Below, piece after piece: positions 33,901-46,704 of a stretch of 64,000 bases of DNA. The notes beneath the pieces are model-generated. The model saw only the letters and a list, made by a program, of their open reading frames with translations, was not told the origin of the DNA and did not search any database. How positions within the stretch are numbered: the first letter of the stretch is position 1; every line of letters begins with the position of its first letter. Origin of the DNA: Lingula anatina (Eukaryota; Brachiopoda; Lingulata; Lingulida; Lingulidae); NCBI RefSeq assembly GCF_001039355.2, contig NW_019775506.1:14134-78133 (forward strand), written 5' to 3'. The translations under genes and the position numbers were made by a program.

Positions 33901-35810
33901 AGTGAAAATTGGGCATCTATTTATCCACAAATAAATTACATATGTTGGGCTTCATTTATTTCCAAGAACTTGGCACAATAATCATGATATAAAGAGATAA
34001 AACTTAAACTCTTTAGTATAAATTTTTTAAGCTAGTTAAAAACAAACATAGATCCATGCTTTATTTGTAAATTGTTCAAAACCCAATTTTAACCCGTGAT
34101 TCATTATTTTTCCTACCAAGCCCTTATTTTAATGTTGTTGTTCCAGTTCTCTGACTTTAGAGCTGGATAATCTGTCTCTCAGTGCCACACATGCAATGGG
34201 TGCTCAGGCCAGTAGGTATAGCAGGTACACTAATGATGGCAACCCAACCAGAGAGGAGAGGAGGTAAGTGTCTCTACCCAATACTAGAAGGCATGCAGTA
34301 TGTAGTAATTAAGCCTTTGTATAGCTAATAGAAAATATGTCATCAGGATGTCCTATCCAAAACTGTTGAGAAAATTATGATTTGTAGTTTAAGCTTGTGA
34401 GCTGTTGATTTCCAAGTTTTAATGTACACTGCCAAAATTTTTACACACACTGGGTAGCAGTGATGAAAGGAGGTATGTTTATTTGTTGTCATTTCACACT
34501 GTAAACTGATTTGAGACCCATCTTTTGTCGTTGTGCATAGGATTATGTTAGATAGTTTGTGGGATTTTTTTCAGGTTCTCTTTAGGTACATTGATGATAA
34601 AATTGATTGATCTTTGCTACTTCTAAAACTCAATATGAAATTTAATTATATAATATTCAAGATTTATTTTGGGGCTGTTTTCAAATGAATTTTATTAATT
34701 TTTTACTACAATAGAGCTACTCCTGCAAAGAATCAGCAGCAGACAACGCTACAACAAGGGCAAGGTCATGGCAGTGTGCCAGGATTAGGGTCTCTCACAG
34801 GTTTAGGTCAAGGTCCTGGGCCAGGTCAAAGTTCAGGAGCCAGAGTGACACCTGTAGAAAATGCTGGTGGTATGTTGAAATTAAATACTGCTTTGATGTA
34901 GCATAGTGAAATTTGTGAATCATGCTATTTTGCAAAATTTACAGAACAAACAGCTATGTGGTAGTGAGATTTAGTGTTGCTCAGAAGTGTCAGATAACAG
35001 TTGGAAGGTGCGTGTAGGACATTGATGATTTTTCAAAAGAAAAGAAAATGCAATCCTTTCAATAGAAAAACAGTAACGAGAAGCTGTTGCTTTCCAAAAA
35101 TCTGATAATACATAACATAAAAATGATTTGTAGAAAGTTTGCTCTTAAATGCTTTAAAAGCCTCTGCAAACTGTCAAAAGCAGTAGTTTTTATTTATGAA
35201 ATATCAACAGTCATTGTTGACTTGGTGATATGTAAGCATGAGCCGAGCTATAAACACAGAAAGTGTGAACCAAGCATAGTTAGACATTTTATTAAAATTT
35301 TTTTACAAGACAAAAATGCTTCTCATAATAGTAGCATTATTATATTTTTTACAGGTTCTTCCCCACCCTTGTTAAAGAGAGGTGGTCCAACTGGTGTTTC
35401 AGGTGCCCTTCATACACACCAGGACTACTTGAGCAGAGGCGGTCACTTAAAGCTGTCACCAGCAGCCACTGCACCTACACAGGTGGTTAGTCCAGCTGCT
35501 GGCAGGTAGGTTGACTAGACACTAAAATTCAGGGTACTGAAGGTGAGGCTGCTGTATCTACTCTCATCCTCACACACACACACACACACACACACATTGT
35601 TTAATCGTTGTCTGTGGGTTTTTTTCAGTTGTTTCTCTCACTGTTGTCTGAATTGTGGAAATTTGTACTTACAGTGAAACAAACACTTCAACTCCACCTA
35701 GAGCAGCCAAACCTTTATCTATGGCGACAACATGGAATATTTTCGGTGTGCCACAAGCCAGTCAGAGTCCAGCAAGTGCAAAAAAATGGTCCCATACAAA
35801 GCTTTGGTGA
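27951..35810 (+). CDS. ATAT1: Alpha-tubulin N-acetyltransferase 1 (MEC-17)
   Basis: Twelve exons join in phase to 469 residues: 27951-28042, 28859-28922, 29309-29400, 30162-30333, 31002-31152, 31523-31600, 31987-32096, 32739-32830, 34147-34263, 34715-34869, 35355-35505, 35675-35810. It starts MEFPFNINQLL as vertebrate ATAT1 does. The GNAT-type domain (about 1-190) has the conserved AKAQ with catalytic-site Gln54, GFIKVGYKKLFV, PLCVLDFYVHES, RMGCGKKLFEHML and HLAIDRPS with Asp152, matching human Gln58 and Asp157. It acetylates Lys40 of alpha-tubulin inside stable and ciliary microtubules. The tail (190-469) is low-complexity, rich in Ser, Gly, Pro and Gln, and ends with TTWNIFGVP near the C-terminus. 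Two TIR-type insertions, an exon-derived tandem array and a 3'-flank direct repeat lie in or beside the gene. Confidence 0.94.
29409..29643. mobile_element. Inverted-repeat MITE in ATAT1 intron 3
   Basis: Arms 29409-29500 and 29557-29643 are reverse complements of about 88 bp, the inner part (GGGGAGTCTCACTA... TTAAATGTCTGTCA) nearly perfect. It begins 9 bp after the donor of the exon ending at 29400. No coding capacity. Confidence 0.88.
32049..32610 (+). repeat. Tandem array copied from the end of ATAT1 exon 7, donor included
   Basis: The first 48-bp unit (32049-32096) is the real end of exon 7, reading SSLSNSNVPLTPLEKE and followed by the GT donor. Further copies start at 32110, 32171, 32232 (period 61), then 32341, 32450 and 32563 (period about 109-113, each with extra upstream exon sequence GGAGACAG). 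All seven keep the 16-codon frame open and end GAG or GAA-GAG before GT. Each has an AG directly before it but no good pyrimidine tract. Confidence 0.92.
33036..33692. mobile_element. TIR element in ATAT1 intron 8
   Basis: The ends read TAAAGtcATAATAACTCTTC and the reverse complement GAAGAGTTATTATtgCTTTA. A short perfect hairpin (GTTAAAATCTCTTAAGA and its complement) lies inside at about 33179-33227. The right end is also found at about 43938-44008 in the MetX gene. No transposase frame. Confidence 0.7.
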
Positions 35811-36086
35811 TAAGTACATAGAAGCATCCAAATTTTCAAAAGTAGTCCCATTAAAAACTATGGTATGCTGTGGAGACTAGTGATATCTATTTGTTGCAAG
35901 AGGGTAACAAGCTCAGCTGTTGGAAGGTGAATGTAGGAAATTGATGAATTTCATGAAAGAAAAGAACACTTTAATCCTTTGGATAACAAAACAGCTACTG
36001 ACACTTTCCAAAAAATTTTATCATATATATCAAAAAAGTGATTTGTAGAAAGTTGGCACTAATAAGCTTTAAAAGCTAACTCTGCA
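34964..36086. repeat. ~210-bp direct repeat flanking the last ATAT1 exons
   Basis: 34964-35170 and 35871-36086 share an extended similar segment (GTTGGAAGGTG..TGTAGGA..TTGATGA, ATCCTTT, GATTTGTAGAAAGTT, GCTTTAAAAGC). One copy is in intron 10, the other in the 3' flank beyond the stop codon. Confidence 0.75.
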
Positions 36087-37031
36087 GGAAAGGGAAGTTT
36101 GTGAAAAAGTGCTAGCATGCCAGAGTCAACAGCTGTGATGGAAAGCACAATTATGGATAATTTTATCATAAACATTATTGTTGAAAAATACACATAAATC
36201 CCTTTAAGCATCTTTATCATGTAGACTTAGCATTCGTGAAAAAGAAACTTGTCTAAAATACAAAAAGAAAGTTTTTAAAATTTAAATAACAATGTTAAAA
36301 CATACTATTCACCACTTTACAGATACTTACAAAATTGCTGCGCGCATGCGTGAGAATTGCATTGTGGGAAAAAATAGAGCAAAACAAAAACGGCGAGTAT
36401 CCGAATAATGGAGAATAACCTCGACGATCACACACTCTGGTCCATGATTGAGAGATGGAACAATAAATTGAGAATTGACATATTGATTGAACTTGGCAGT
36501 TGTAAAATTAGTGGGAAATTACCTTTCTCGATACCTTCTATCATTTCTGCAACTTGAAACACAGCAGGTAGTCATTATTTTGTGTTCAAGAGCCTTCGCG
36601 CCAAGAGTTCACACTCTTTTTTTCCCCCACAATGCAGTTCGAGTTTCCTGTCGACGTACAAATGTAAAGTGATGAATGGCAAAACTATTTATTAAGTCAT
36701 AGCTAGGACACAAAAACTAGCAAGTGCGCAGATTCTTGGTAACAAAGATTCTTGGTAACAGCATTTTTTTGCCTGGAAATATATCCAAGCATGTGGTTTG
36801 GTTTAGAAACAAGTTGTCAATCAATACCTCAGTAATACTACTTCCCTTGCTGCAATTGGCATATGACATTCCCAGTGAAAGTTGGAAAAAAAAACTTTTT
36901 ATCTAGACATAATTATGAATGGCTAAGTGCCTGTAAGGCATGTCAGTGTAGTCTCACAGTGTACAGTACCTACAGTGGTTGTTGTTTTTATATACCTGGT
37001 TGTATTGTAATTATGTAGTAAACTTTAGGGA

Positions 37032-37213
37032 GCATTCAGAACGAGCTGATCTGTGGACTAGCGGATCAATTATGGCCGACCCACTTGAAAGCTTGCCGCA
37101 TAATCCCCTAATAGACACTGAATAGATTCCCGGTGGGGTTTACGCAGCAAGCTTTCAAGTGGTTCAGCTATATTTGATCTGTAGGTCTGCGGATCAACTT
37201 TGGTTGTGAATGC
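37032..37213. mobile_element. Short inverted-repeat element, family A
   Basis: GCATTCAGAACGAGCTGATC... at the left is complemented by ...GTTGTGAATGC at the right, and the inner CCACTTGAAAGCTTGC is complemented by GCAAGCTTTCAAGTGG. It shares its body with the element at 15265-15422. Confidence 0.82.
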
Positions 37214-37426
37214 TGATCAGTACAGTAACTGTAATCTCAGAGACTGTCAAGTATGGTTGGAACAGGGTGCTGTCAGANCAGAAGTATAAATATAATTTTC
37301 ATGGAAGCAAAATAAATGTATGAGTTAAAAAACCCACGATACAAAACATATTTATTTAAATTTGCTTGGAAATTTCCATTGATTCCTATGTAAATATGAT
37401 AAAAATCGATGTTCAAGCAGCCCTGG

Positions 37427-37730
37427 CTCAAAAACAAGCATGGTGTGGTACATATTTTTTTGTAAATTTCTTTGAGGTCTACCAAGATCTATAACATATC
37501 CACATAAAATTAAAATCGCTAGGGCAGAATTTTTTATTTTTGCATTTTTCAGCAAAATTAAGGGCATTTTGGCAAAATCCCCATATAACGCAATGTAATA
37601 AACGTAGCGTTTTTCGGGACGCCACCTCTCGAAAACGAGCGTGGTGACCCCCAATTTTTTTTTCATATTTTTTACTCATATGGTGAGAAGATTTTGTCTT
37701 ACAATTTTAATCAAAATCGCTAGGGCAGAA
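37427..37730. repeat. Tandem duplication of ~200 bp
   Basis: Two tandem segments share AAAAACAAGC(A/G)TGGTG...-like starts and identical AAAATCGCTAGGGCAGAA ends (about 37510-37530 and 37712-37730). Non-coding repeat of unknown family. Confidence 0.55.
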
Positions 37731-38068
37731 ATATGAAATCTGAAATATGAGAGAGCGTCCTTAAACTAACAGGAAGTCGAGTAACATTTTGTTTATCATG
37801 AAAACATGGAATGTTTTATTTTTTACATTCACACCGTTAATGATACAGAATTGGATGATTAAAAATTAATATTTTAAAATTTTCTAATGAGTGTTAGTTT
37901 AAAAAGTAGTGTATCAAACACCTGAATTTGGTCATAAATACCGTTCCGCTATGCGGTGTAAATAGAAAATCATATAGTTAGTTTTATCCTAGTTGACCGA
38001 TTTAAACTGAGTGAACACGTGAACATTTAATGACCCGAAGTGAGTCTGCAAAAACCTTTGTATAAATT

Positions 38069-41000
38069 GTGGACCACAAATTACTTTCGGTCCATGTTCC
38101 TGTTAACGTCTGTTCACGTTGGTGTGTGAAGCACTCATACTGTGAAATGTTGGGGAGAACACTGAAAATTCTTCGTGCGGCCGAGGCTCATCTGGTGCAA
38201 ATGCATCAGTTTGGAAATGTCAAAAAACTTTCCACGAAAGTTTCCGAGCAGTTAAATCAGCTTGCCTTCTTTGACGATGAATCCCAAGCATCAGGACAAG
38301 TTGCTCAAAGTTTCAAAGGGATGGATCCAGATTTTCCTTGTGCTACTAAAAAGTGAGCAAATTTTAAAGATCTGCCATTTATTGCTCTTTACGACTCTAA
38401 AATCCAAGTTTATAACTCCCGCTTGATATTACTTCACTACAATGCTTCTTTTGTTTTATAGTTATACTTAGTACAATGTAACATGATTACATAATTATAT
38501 AAAAGCAGGAATATGCTCATTAGTCCTTTATAGGATGTCAAAATTACATCAGATATTTTAAGGAAACGTCTTCCTTATCACACCTGGATCTACATACGAA
38601 CGTGTAAGAAACGAAAATCTTTGGATAAGTCTCAAATGGGCAAAGGAAGTAATGATTGGATTTTAGTGATGATCTATTGATTAATTTATTAATCAATGAT
38701 TACATTTTCAGGACAGGTCACAAGTGGGCAAGTTTCATGAAATTTTCAGGTTAGGTCAGAAATGGACAATTAAGGGAAGAATTGGTTAGATTTTGATGAT
38801 GATCACTCAATTTATTATTGTCTTGGCAGTGCTTTTCTTATATTAGAATGTTATATGGGCTGAAATAGTCAGCTTAATTGAATTACACACCTTGGTATTG
38901 ATAAGAATACAGAAATGCTGGTGATTATGGAAGTACGTTGAAAACAAGAGGAGGTGTGTCATTCATTTAAGCTGATTGCACTTAGCAGAGTCCCTGCAGA
39001 GTTGGAGCTATCTACGAAGAGCTACTTGTATGGCATGTATGGGAATGGGGTCTTAGGGACCATTCATATGAAAAATCTAAAAATCTGAATACCCCATGGC
39101 CTAATTACTGGCAGCGCAAGCCAGTTATTTCCAAAGCTGTAATTATTTCTCGGCTGCGCTCGGAGGAGATTCTGACACTTTGACGAATGCGCAGTAGTAT
39201 TTCTAAGCTGTGGAGTTCATCAGTTTAGTTGTGATGACTCAAGCATACAGACACGTAATATGGCTAATGGTATTGCTTGTTGTTGCACAAAATCGACAAA
39301 CACATTTTTCAAAGCAACTGGGACCACCATTTTCTTTCTAACTTCTTACTGCGCATGCGTCAAGGTATGAGAATCTCCTCCGAGTGCAGCCAAGAATTAA
39401 TTACAGCTTTGGAAGTAACTCTCTCGCTCTGCTAGTTAATTACGCAGCGGGGTATTCAGGGCACATACCGTGATCACTAGATACCGCCAAATGGATTTTT
39501 AGATTTTTAGAAAATAGATTTTTCATATGAACGGTCCCTTAGACTCTGGTGTCCCAAAGTGTCAGCAGCTAGGGTGAAAGGTTTGAATTGACACAGAGTG
39601 CAGCATTATAACATTCACAAACACTGCTGGTGACTGTTTCATTCAAGTGCGAAAAGGTAAACGACCACATTTTGGGCACATCTAAAGGTCTTTTAAGTTT
39701 GGTGTTTACTTTATACCTACTAGTCATAAAAATGATTATTTAGCAAGCTTTAAAAACCAAGAAAAGGTGCGCTGTTTTGCACTTCTTGCTGCACCATGGA
39801 TATCTGTTTTAAATTCATCCATGATTATGCAGTGCAAAAGAAGTAGCTTTTTTTTTTTGAGCCATCAGTATGCTTTACAGACAAGAAAAACGTGTTTAAA
39901 TTTTTTGCCACCTGAGTTTTTTATCTCATGACTAATATAGTACTACACGATTACATCTGAACATGTGAATAGTACAGCTGCATGACCTTTGTATCTTCAC
40001 CAATATTTGTGTTAATGACAAGCAACTTTATGAATGACAGAAAAGATTAAAGAAGGTTTTGCCACATGACCCTTACTTAAATAAGGTACACTTGAAACTG
40101 TTACCTTTTAGCACCTTTTGAAATGTTTTTTTTTTTTTTTAAGTGGTATAATGAAACCAATTTGAAATAAAGTTTTTAAACAGATTCTATTGAAAACAAT
40201 GATTGCAAGCTGAGCATGTTTCAGACATCACAAGCAACATTACCATGTGCATTTGTAAGTTTCCTAAGACTGTTTGACACAAAACGTACTTTGTTGGAAA
40301 TTTCATGGATGGTGACATTACTAATAATCAATGGTAATTGACAACAGAATATATAAAAAACTTTCACTATGCAATTTTTTTCAAATATGTGAGGTGTAAA
40401 GTAATGGGTTGAATGATATTTTAAAAATATAATCAAGAAAGTAAAATTTTACTCCAAGGCATATTGAAGAAGATCAGTTCAAGGAACAGACTATAAATAA
40501 AGTACAAAGTCTGTGAATTGATTGTAGTTATACGCATGTAAATGGTATTACATTATATGATCCCAATTTGTCTTTTCAGATAATTTTTAAGATTAACTAA
40601 ATTTTCATTAATTTCAGCCCCTCAGCTGGTCCAGAGCCCGAGTATGACAATGTGGTCTCAGGTTTCAAACTTTACCACCATCAAGAGCCGTTCTATTTCA
40701 AGTATAATGATGCTGTGTTACCAGAGCTGGAAATTGCCTACGAAACATGGGGAGAACTCAATGAAAGTAGAGACAATGCTGTCGTAGTACATGCTGGGCT
40801 GTCAGCTAGTTCTCATGCAAAAAGTCACAAGGTACTTTGTTAGGTGTTTTGTAGCAGGAATTCTAAGGTTTCAACAAAAACAGTTTCAATTCTTTGTACT
40901 GTTACTTATTTGATCATGCTAGTGACCCATCAGTTACTGTTGGAAGTTTTTGTGATGAGACCTTGTAATAACATTGTTCAGAAGTAAAATTAGAATGTCT

Positions 41001-44000
41001 AACAGTCCAAATAAACTCACAAGATATAACAGAAGAAGTTTTGCTTGGAATATTGAAATAATAAATTTAAAAGGCATTGGCAGATTGTATAAATGTTGTA
41101 TTTGTTTAAATTGACTTGAGTAAAAAGTAAGTGGCATTTGTTGTTCGCATGCAACCTTTGTGGGACTTTTCTCAGTGTAAGTATATGTATGTATTTTGGG
41201 CAGTTAATATACATATACATAAGGATATTAGAAAATCATGAAAGCCCAGTCTGTTTTCAGTGTGATAGGTCATCTGGCTTTATTTCTGGCTTTATTTCAG
41301 TCAGGGCAAAATAATCAATTCAGATGTAGTTTAATCATACATAGTTTACAGACGTGTCAAAATAGAGCAACTATTTCAGTGTGTTATAAAAAGCATGCTT
41401 GTTTATAATAATTTTATAATGCCATGACTTGAAAACATCTCAACTACATGTTTGTACAATGAGTCCATTTGCCCCTTATTTCCCTTGTTGTGTTTGTGTT
41501 TATATGTTATGCTTATAAATTCCTATAACTATGAAATTTTAGACAAGCACAAGCTGCTTATCAAGTTTAATACCAGTTTATTTGCCTGAGGTGCTCTACT
41601 TACAGGTCATGTCAACTAAGGTAATCCCCTATAGTCGTAGGTTGATATAGATACACTAATATCAACAATAGTTCCATAATTCCAGATAACAGGAAATGTT
41701 CTTGTGTAGTATCTGGCCCTTATTTCAGGACAATCCGAAGCCTGGTTGGTGGGAGAAATTTGTTGGACCTGGCTGTGCCATTGATACCAATAAGTTCTTT
41801 GTTATCTGCACTAACACTTTAGGGGGATGTTATGGAACCAGGTAACAAGCTAGTGTGCTGCTGTCAAATAAATTAGTTCAGCATGGTGATGGGTGCTTAA
41901 GTTGAATGATGCAATACTTACCATGATATTAAAATACAGCATGTTTAACTCGAGACATTTTGACTAATGAAAAAACTACAGTGAGAATCTTCATATAAAT
42001 ATGCCTGATTCTATTCTCATAAATATATGTAAATCTGAAGCTTTTTAACATGCAGATTATTGTCAAAAAACCAATTAACCTTTGCATCACATGTGAAGAA
42101 CATTCCTGTATATCTTTTATTAATTTTTTTCCAGTGGACCCTCATCTGTTAATCCTGTCACTGGTAAGGTAAGAAAAATTCCTGCAAAATAGCTAATTTC
42201 TGTTTTTCTTCATCAATGTAGTTTCATTCATTCTTCTTTAGTTGTTTAATCTCAGAAAATTTGTAGAAAATTAAAGATCAAAGTATAGATACAAAAAGAC
42301 ACTAATATATTTTTAGAATATAAAAAGTAAACAGTATTACAATATAATTTTCAGCGGTATGCTACAACTTTCCCAGTAGTCTGTGTAGATGATATGGTAC
42401 AAGTACAGTGGCTACTGTTGAATCACCTTGGAATCACGAAGGTAAGGAGAGAGAGAGATAAAGAGGGAGAGAAAGAGAAAGTTATGATCATACTATTGGT
42501 TTAGGTGAACTAAATTGCATGTTGAATAATTCTGTTCACTCATGCATGGTTTGTTTTTTTCCAGTTGCATGCTTCTGTTGGATCTTCCTTAGGTGGGATG
42601 TGTAGTCTTACAGCTGCTGTACAGCAACCAGAAAGGGTAGGGAGGTGAGAAATAACTGAATACATCAGTTGTGCTTAGTGGTCATCCAATTTTATCATCA
42701 TTTTCACAAGTCTAGAGTAGACTTTTCCCATTTTCCCAGACCCCCTCTCCCACCCCTTTCAGAGGGTACAAGGCTAAAAATGATGACCTTTGACAGCAAT
42801 TGGGATAATCTTTTTTGTTATATTTCAAAAGTGTACAGAGGGCATTAACCCCATCCTCTCCAGCATGCAGTTTGTATACTGTGAAAATAGTGATTAAAAT
42901 AGATGACCCCAGAGACACATAAGGTCAAACTAGGTGAAGCATTTCAACAAAAACAACTTTGTAACAAAACATGTTAGCTCAACTGTCTCAAAATGTGTCC
43001 TATAAAGATATCATTAATTACATTTAGCTCTGATTTGTTTGTGGTATGGAAAATATCAATAAATGTTAAGCATAAAAGAAAGGTGATGAAGGAAATGTAA
43101 ATTAAATGTTTTTTTTTTTCAGGTTGATCTCAATATCATCTTGTGGGCAGTCCCATGCCTCTTCCATAGCTCTGCGCTACCTTCAGAGGAAAACAATCAT
43201 GACAGACCCAGATTGGAATAAGGGCTTCTATTATGAAGGCAAATATCCTAGAACAGGAATGAAGATGGCAAGGTGCTTTAATTTGTCATGAATAAAACAT
43301 AATTTTGGCCCATGCTTTAGTCCATGACTACTGTTGAGTACACCAATTAAAGTAAAGGAAACATGTCATCAATCAGACAACAAAAAGAATAGTGTTATGG
43401 TGGTTAACTGGGAAAGTGCAATTTTAGATGGTACCTTGCAGGATGTTGATATAAGATTCAAGTTTTAGAATGCATAATAAAAGGGTTATTGGCTATGGCT
43501 TTGGGTTAATATGTTGTCTGGAGACCTCATGTAAAGTCAAGAATTGAATGATACCTTTCCTCCCTAGGGAGATTGCCACACTGGGATACCGTAGTGGACC
43601 AGAATGGGGCAAGAGATTTGGGAGGAAGATGCTTAACCCAGGGAAGCCAAGCCTTTGCCCAACGTTCCTCATAGAGAGTTACCTGGACTACCAAGGGGAG
43701 AGCTTCTGTACGAAGTATGATCCTAACTCTTTGCTGTACATTTCAAAGGTTGGTGAAATGTTTTGTTTTTGTTTTTGTTTTTTTCTGTTGTTTTAAGATG
43801 AGTTTTTATAAGTTCAATTACAGAGCTTTACCAGATTATAATGGAGGGAAGCAATCATTGACAGTCCACTATCTCAAGATATCCAGATATTATAATTAAC
43901 CTCCCTTTCATAGGTAAAATGCAATTTATGACATTGCTACGTGTTGTTATCAATGTATTCATTGTGGAATTTTGAATCTCACAGGAAGAGTTGTTATCCT

Positions 44001-44884
44001 TTTAAACTGTTGCTCACTAGGTGGAAAGTTGTATCTGATGTTTTTGTATAATGAGTCTATAGTATACATATGTTTGTGTGGTACAGAATGTTATATGTAT
44101 TTGTTTTGCAGGCTATGGACCTGTTTGATGTGGGCGAAGACTATGGAGGCAATGTCCAAACAGCCCTGTCCAGGATTGAATGTCCAGTCATGGTCATTGG
44201 TGTGAAAACGGACATTCTATTTCCAATCTGGCAGCAGAGGGAGCTAGCATGCAATTTGAAGGAAGCTGGTATGTTTTATAAACTGAAAACTGTTGTGAAA
44301 AGTATTATACATTTTAAATGAACTTTGTATCAAAAAGAAAAGTGCAAAGTCAAAAAAAAAAAAATGATATACAATGTAGGTTTGTTCAAAGCCAAAAAAA
44401 TAACTAATAATTGTCTTTTTGTACATGATCAGAATAAATACTAGCATTATAGCATATCATATTAATTAAATAAATTCAATTAATTTCATTTTCAAACTGA
44501 TGAGAAATTTATTTAAGAGGCAAAGTGTACAATTTTAAACATGATACTTATCATATTTTATATCTATTAGGCAACAACGCTGTGACCTTTTATGAATTAG
44601 ATTCCATTTATGGTCATGACACATTCCTACTTGATCTGAATGGTGTTGGGTCTGCAGTAAAGGTAACAACAATATATATGAATTTTGTGGCATGAATCAT
44701 TGCTAAATAATCATCTTATATATTTTAAGGTTAATATGGTGTAAATTTTCCTCATGGAATACTGCCTCAATTCAAGTGCATGTAACTGAATTAATTTCAT
44801 TTTTATCAGGGATTTCTTGAGACAGAATTAGCAGAAAAGGGAAGAGCTCGACCACAGAAAGATTTGGATAACGCAGTGCAGTGA
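38069..44884 (+). CDS. Homoserine O-acetyltransferase-type alpha/beta hydrolase (MetX family)
   Basis: Eleven exons join in phase to 488 residues: 38069-38352, 40618-40831, 41729-41841, 42135-42168, 42355-42441, 42565-42644, 43123-43272, 43568-43748, 44112-44268, 44571-44662, 44810-44884. A later ATG at 38147 ([17 protein letters not shown], amphipathic, presequence-like) is an attractive start and gives 462 residues. MetX hallmarks in order: [53 protein letters not shown], the nucleophile elbow GSSLGGM with Ser252, Asp415 in GVKTDILFP, His449 in YGHDTF (numbers from the first ATG). The family transfers an acetyl or succinyl group from CoA to homoserine or serine in methionine/cysteine synthesis of bacteria and fungi. 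Vertebrates lack it. The acceptor here cannot be told from sequence. The N-terminal 75 residues have no family match and may target mitochondria. Confidence 0.88.
38895..39035. mobile_element. Degraded MITE copy, family B
   Basis: Shares AATACAGAAA.GCTGGTGAT.ATG with the reverse complement of 62419-62664, and CATTCA.TTAAGCTGATTG with 53351-53534. It lacks clear ends. It lies in MetX intron 1, directly before a second element. Confidence 0.65.
39056..39538. mobile_element. 483-bp non-autonomous TIR element with TTA target duplication
   Basis: Starts GGGACCATTCATATGAAAAATCT and ends with its near complement AGATTTTTCATATGAACGGTCCC. TTA flanks both ends (39053-39055, 39539-39541), as in PIF/Harbinger elements. 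Inner inverted similarity includes GATTCTCCTCCGAG types and ACTGCGCATGCGTC. No transposase. Confidence 0.82.
43938..44008. repeat. Solo end of the TIR element seen at 33 kb
   Basis: GTTGTTATCAATGTATTCATTG..GAATTTTGAATCTCACAGGAAGAGTTGTTATCC closely matches the right end of 33036-33692. It lies in MetX intron 8; no opposite end is found. Confidence 0.65.
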
Positions 44885-46704
44885 CTTAAAAATTGGACTA
44901 GCACATTCGTATCTGTTTACAACAAGAGTGAAAAGTGAACATGGATTTCCAGAATTCTAACAGCTTTCTCCCCCAACTGTAACTGTCACAACAGTGGCAA
45001 ATAGGGGCTTGATATCCAGACAGCCATGAACCCAAATGGCAGACATGGCTACCCAACACAAGTGCATGCAGCATACAAGGTTTATGGACTTAAATGAGAA
45101 GGCAACTAATTCATTACCATAGACTTGAGTGTACCAATGACGTAAAAAAAGCCTTTAGGTAGGCAGAAAACATGTTTAACAATAAATATGCAAACAAGCT
45201 AAACGATGATAAGGGGCCTATTGTTTAGGGTTACTGGTGCTAGGAATATTGAATGGAGATGGGGATTTTTAAATATGAATTTACATTGTATTTTCACATG
45301 AGAAGTAATATTTTGTAATACTTTTTCAATTGAGTGGGTTAAGCTTTAAGGCAGGTTTGCCTATTTTTTTTTTTTTTTCATTTATTTTTGTGGATCCTTT
45401 ATGTGAAAGGTCATCATATTGCACCCTTTTTGGTAAGTACAGATTTTAAAGCTTCTGCAATGAAAAAACCTAAGAATTATTTATTCTCAAATAATACCGA
45501 TTTTTCAATGTGGAAGGTTGAAAGTGCCAAGTCCATCAGTGTACATTTTTCATCACATTTATGCATCTTTGATCTCGCAAAAATCATTTTCATTGTGTTA
45601 ATATATGAATAAGTTGTAAACTCTTGAACAACTATTGACATTTCATAATTTTTTTCTTTCTGCGTAAAAAAAGTGCAGTATAATGAATTTCATAAAATGG
45701 ATAATTGTGTGGGCTTTTCCCCCTAAAGATGCCCAATTCATTTTCTTTGAGTATTATTTATTTATATCATAAAGACAAGTTCCATCATTCAAAAAGTAAA
45801 TTAAAGTACAAGGTAGACATATTAAACTATACACTATACGTTACCCTATTGTAAAATTAGTGGTCTCAACAGTAAATACAAAAAAAAAAAAAAAAAAAAA
45901 TCAAGATTTTTTTTTAAAAACATTCCATTATGCCCCTTTAAAGCACACTTAGTAAAATGTTTTTATAAATCTGTTTATTGACAAATTGCATGATAGTTGC
46001 AAAATATTCTTTATTTTTTTCAATGTTTAGAGACATCATACTTTAAACATTTCAAATAATGTATTTATTTATAAATGTTCATAGGTCATGTTCATATAAA
46101 TATATTTATCACATTTATCATCCATTCAGAAGTTAATCACTCACAAGTGTGTTTGTGAATAAGTAGGTATGTTATTATCATTGTTTGTTTAAATATTTAT
46201 TTTGCAGTTTCTTTTTCACTGCACAGTATTGATAATAGCAATAAATGCCAATAATTATGCATATTCAGCTTTTGGCTCAACATGTGAATATATTAAAGAT
46301 GAATTACATATTGCAATGTTCTATATCATATAACTTGTTTATGTTTTCATATAAACACCTGGAGCAAAGAATATCTTGCTGTACTGAGACCCAAACTTCC
46401 AGGTTTTCAATTACAATAAAAATGTTCAATAAACACATTTTGTGTAGTGTTATTGCCAAAACCAACCAAATGGCTATGGATTATTGCCTTGAAATCATTC
46501 TTTTTTTTCTTTAATGAAATACAATAATCTTGTTTTTTTTATGCATATGTTTCAATTTCAAAAATCATGCTAAATAAAATAAATATTCATAAATTTTTAA
46601 AAGTAGAAAAAAATGATTTTAATGTCATAATGACAATTTTATTTATTACAGTTTTTTTTATAAGCTTGTATGCTGAATGTTAACCCTCAAATCTCAATGC
46701 AGCA
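44885..46704. other. Convergent 3' region MetX / cupin gene
   Basis: No gene seen. AT-rich 3' flanks with a poly-A run (45882-45900), AATAAA motifs on the plus strand at about 46236 for MetX, and TTTATT near 46638 as a minus-strand signal for the cupin gene. Confidence 0.5.

Larger units (their letters stand above)
35811..38068. other. Intergenic region ATAT1-MetX, repeat-rich
   Basis: No exon recognised. It holds the second copy of the 210-bp direct repeat, an imperfect TIR element at about 36340-36650 (ATTGCATTGTGGGAAAAAA and its complement), a family A element, a tandem duplication and an ambiguous base at 37278. Confidence 0.6.
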
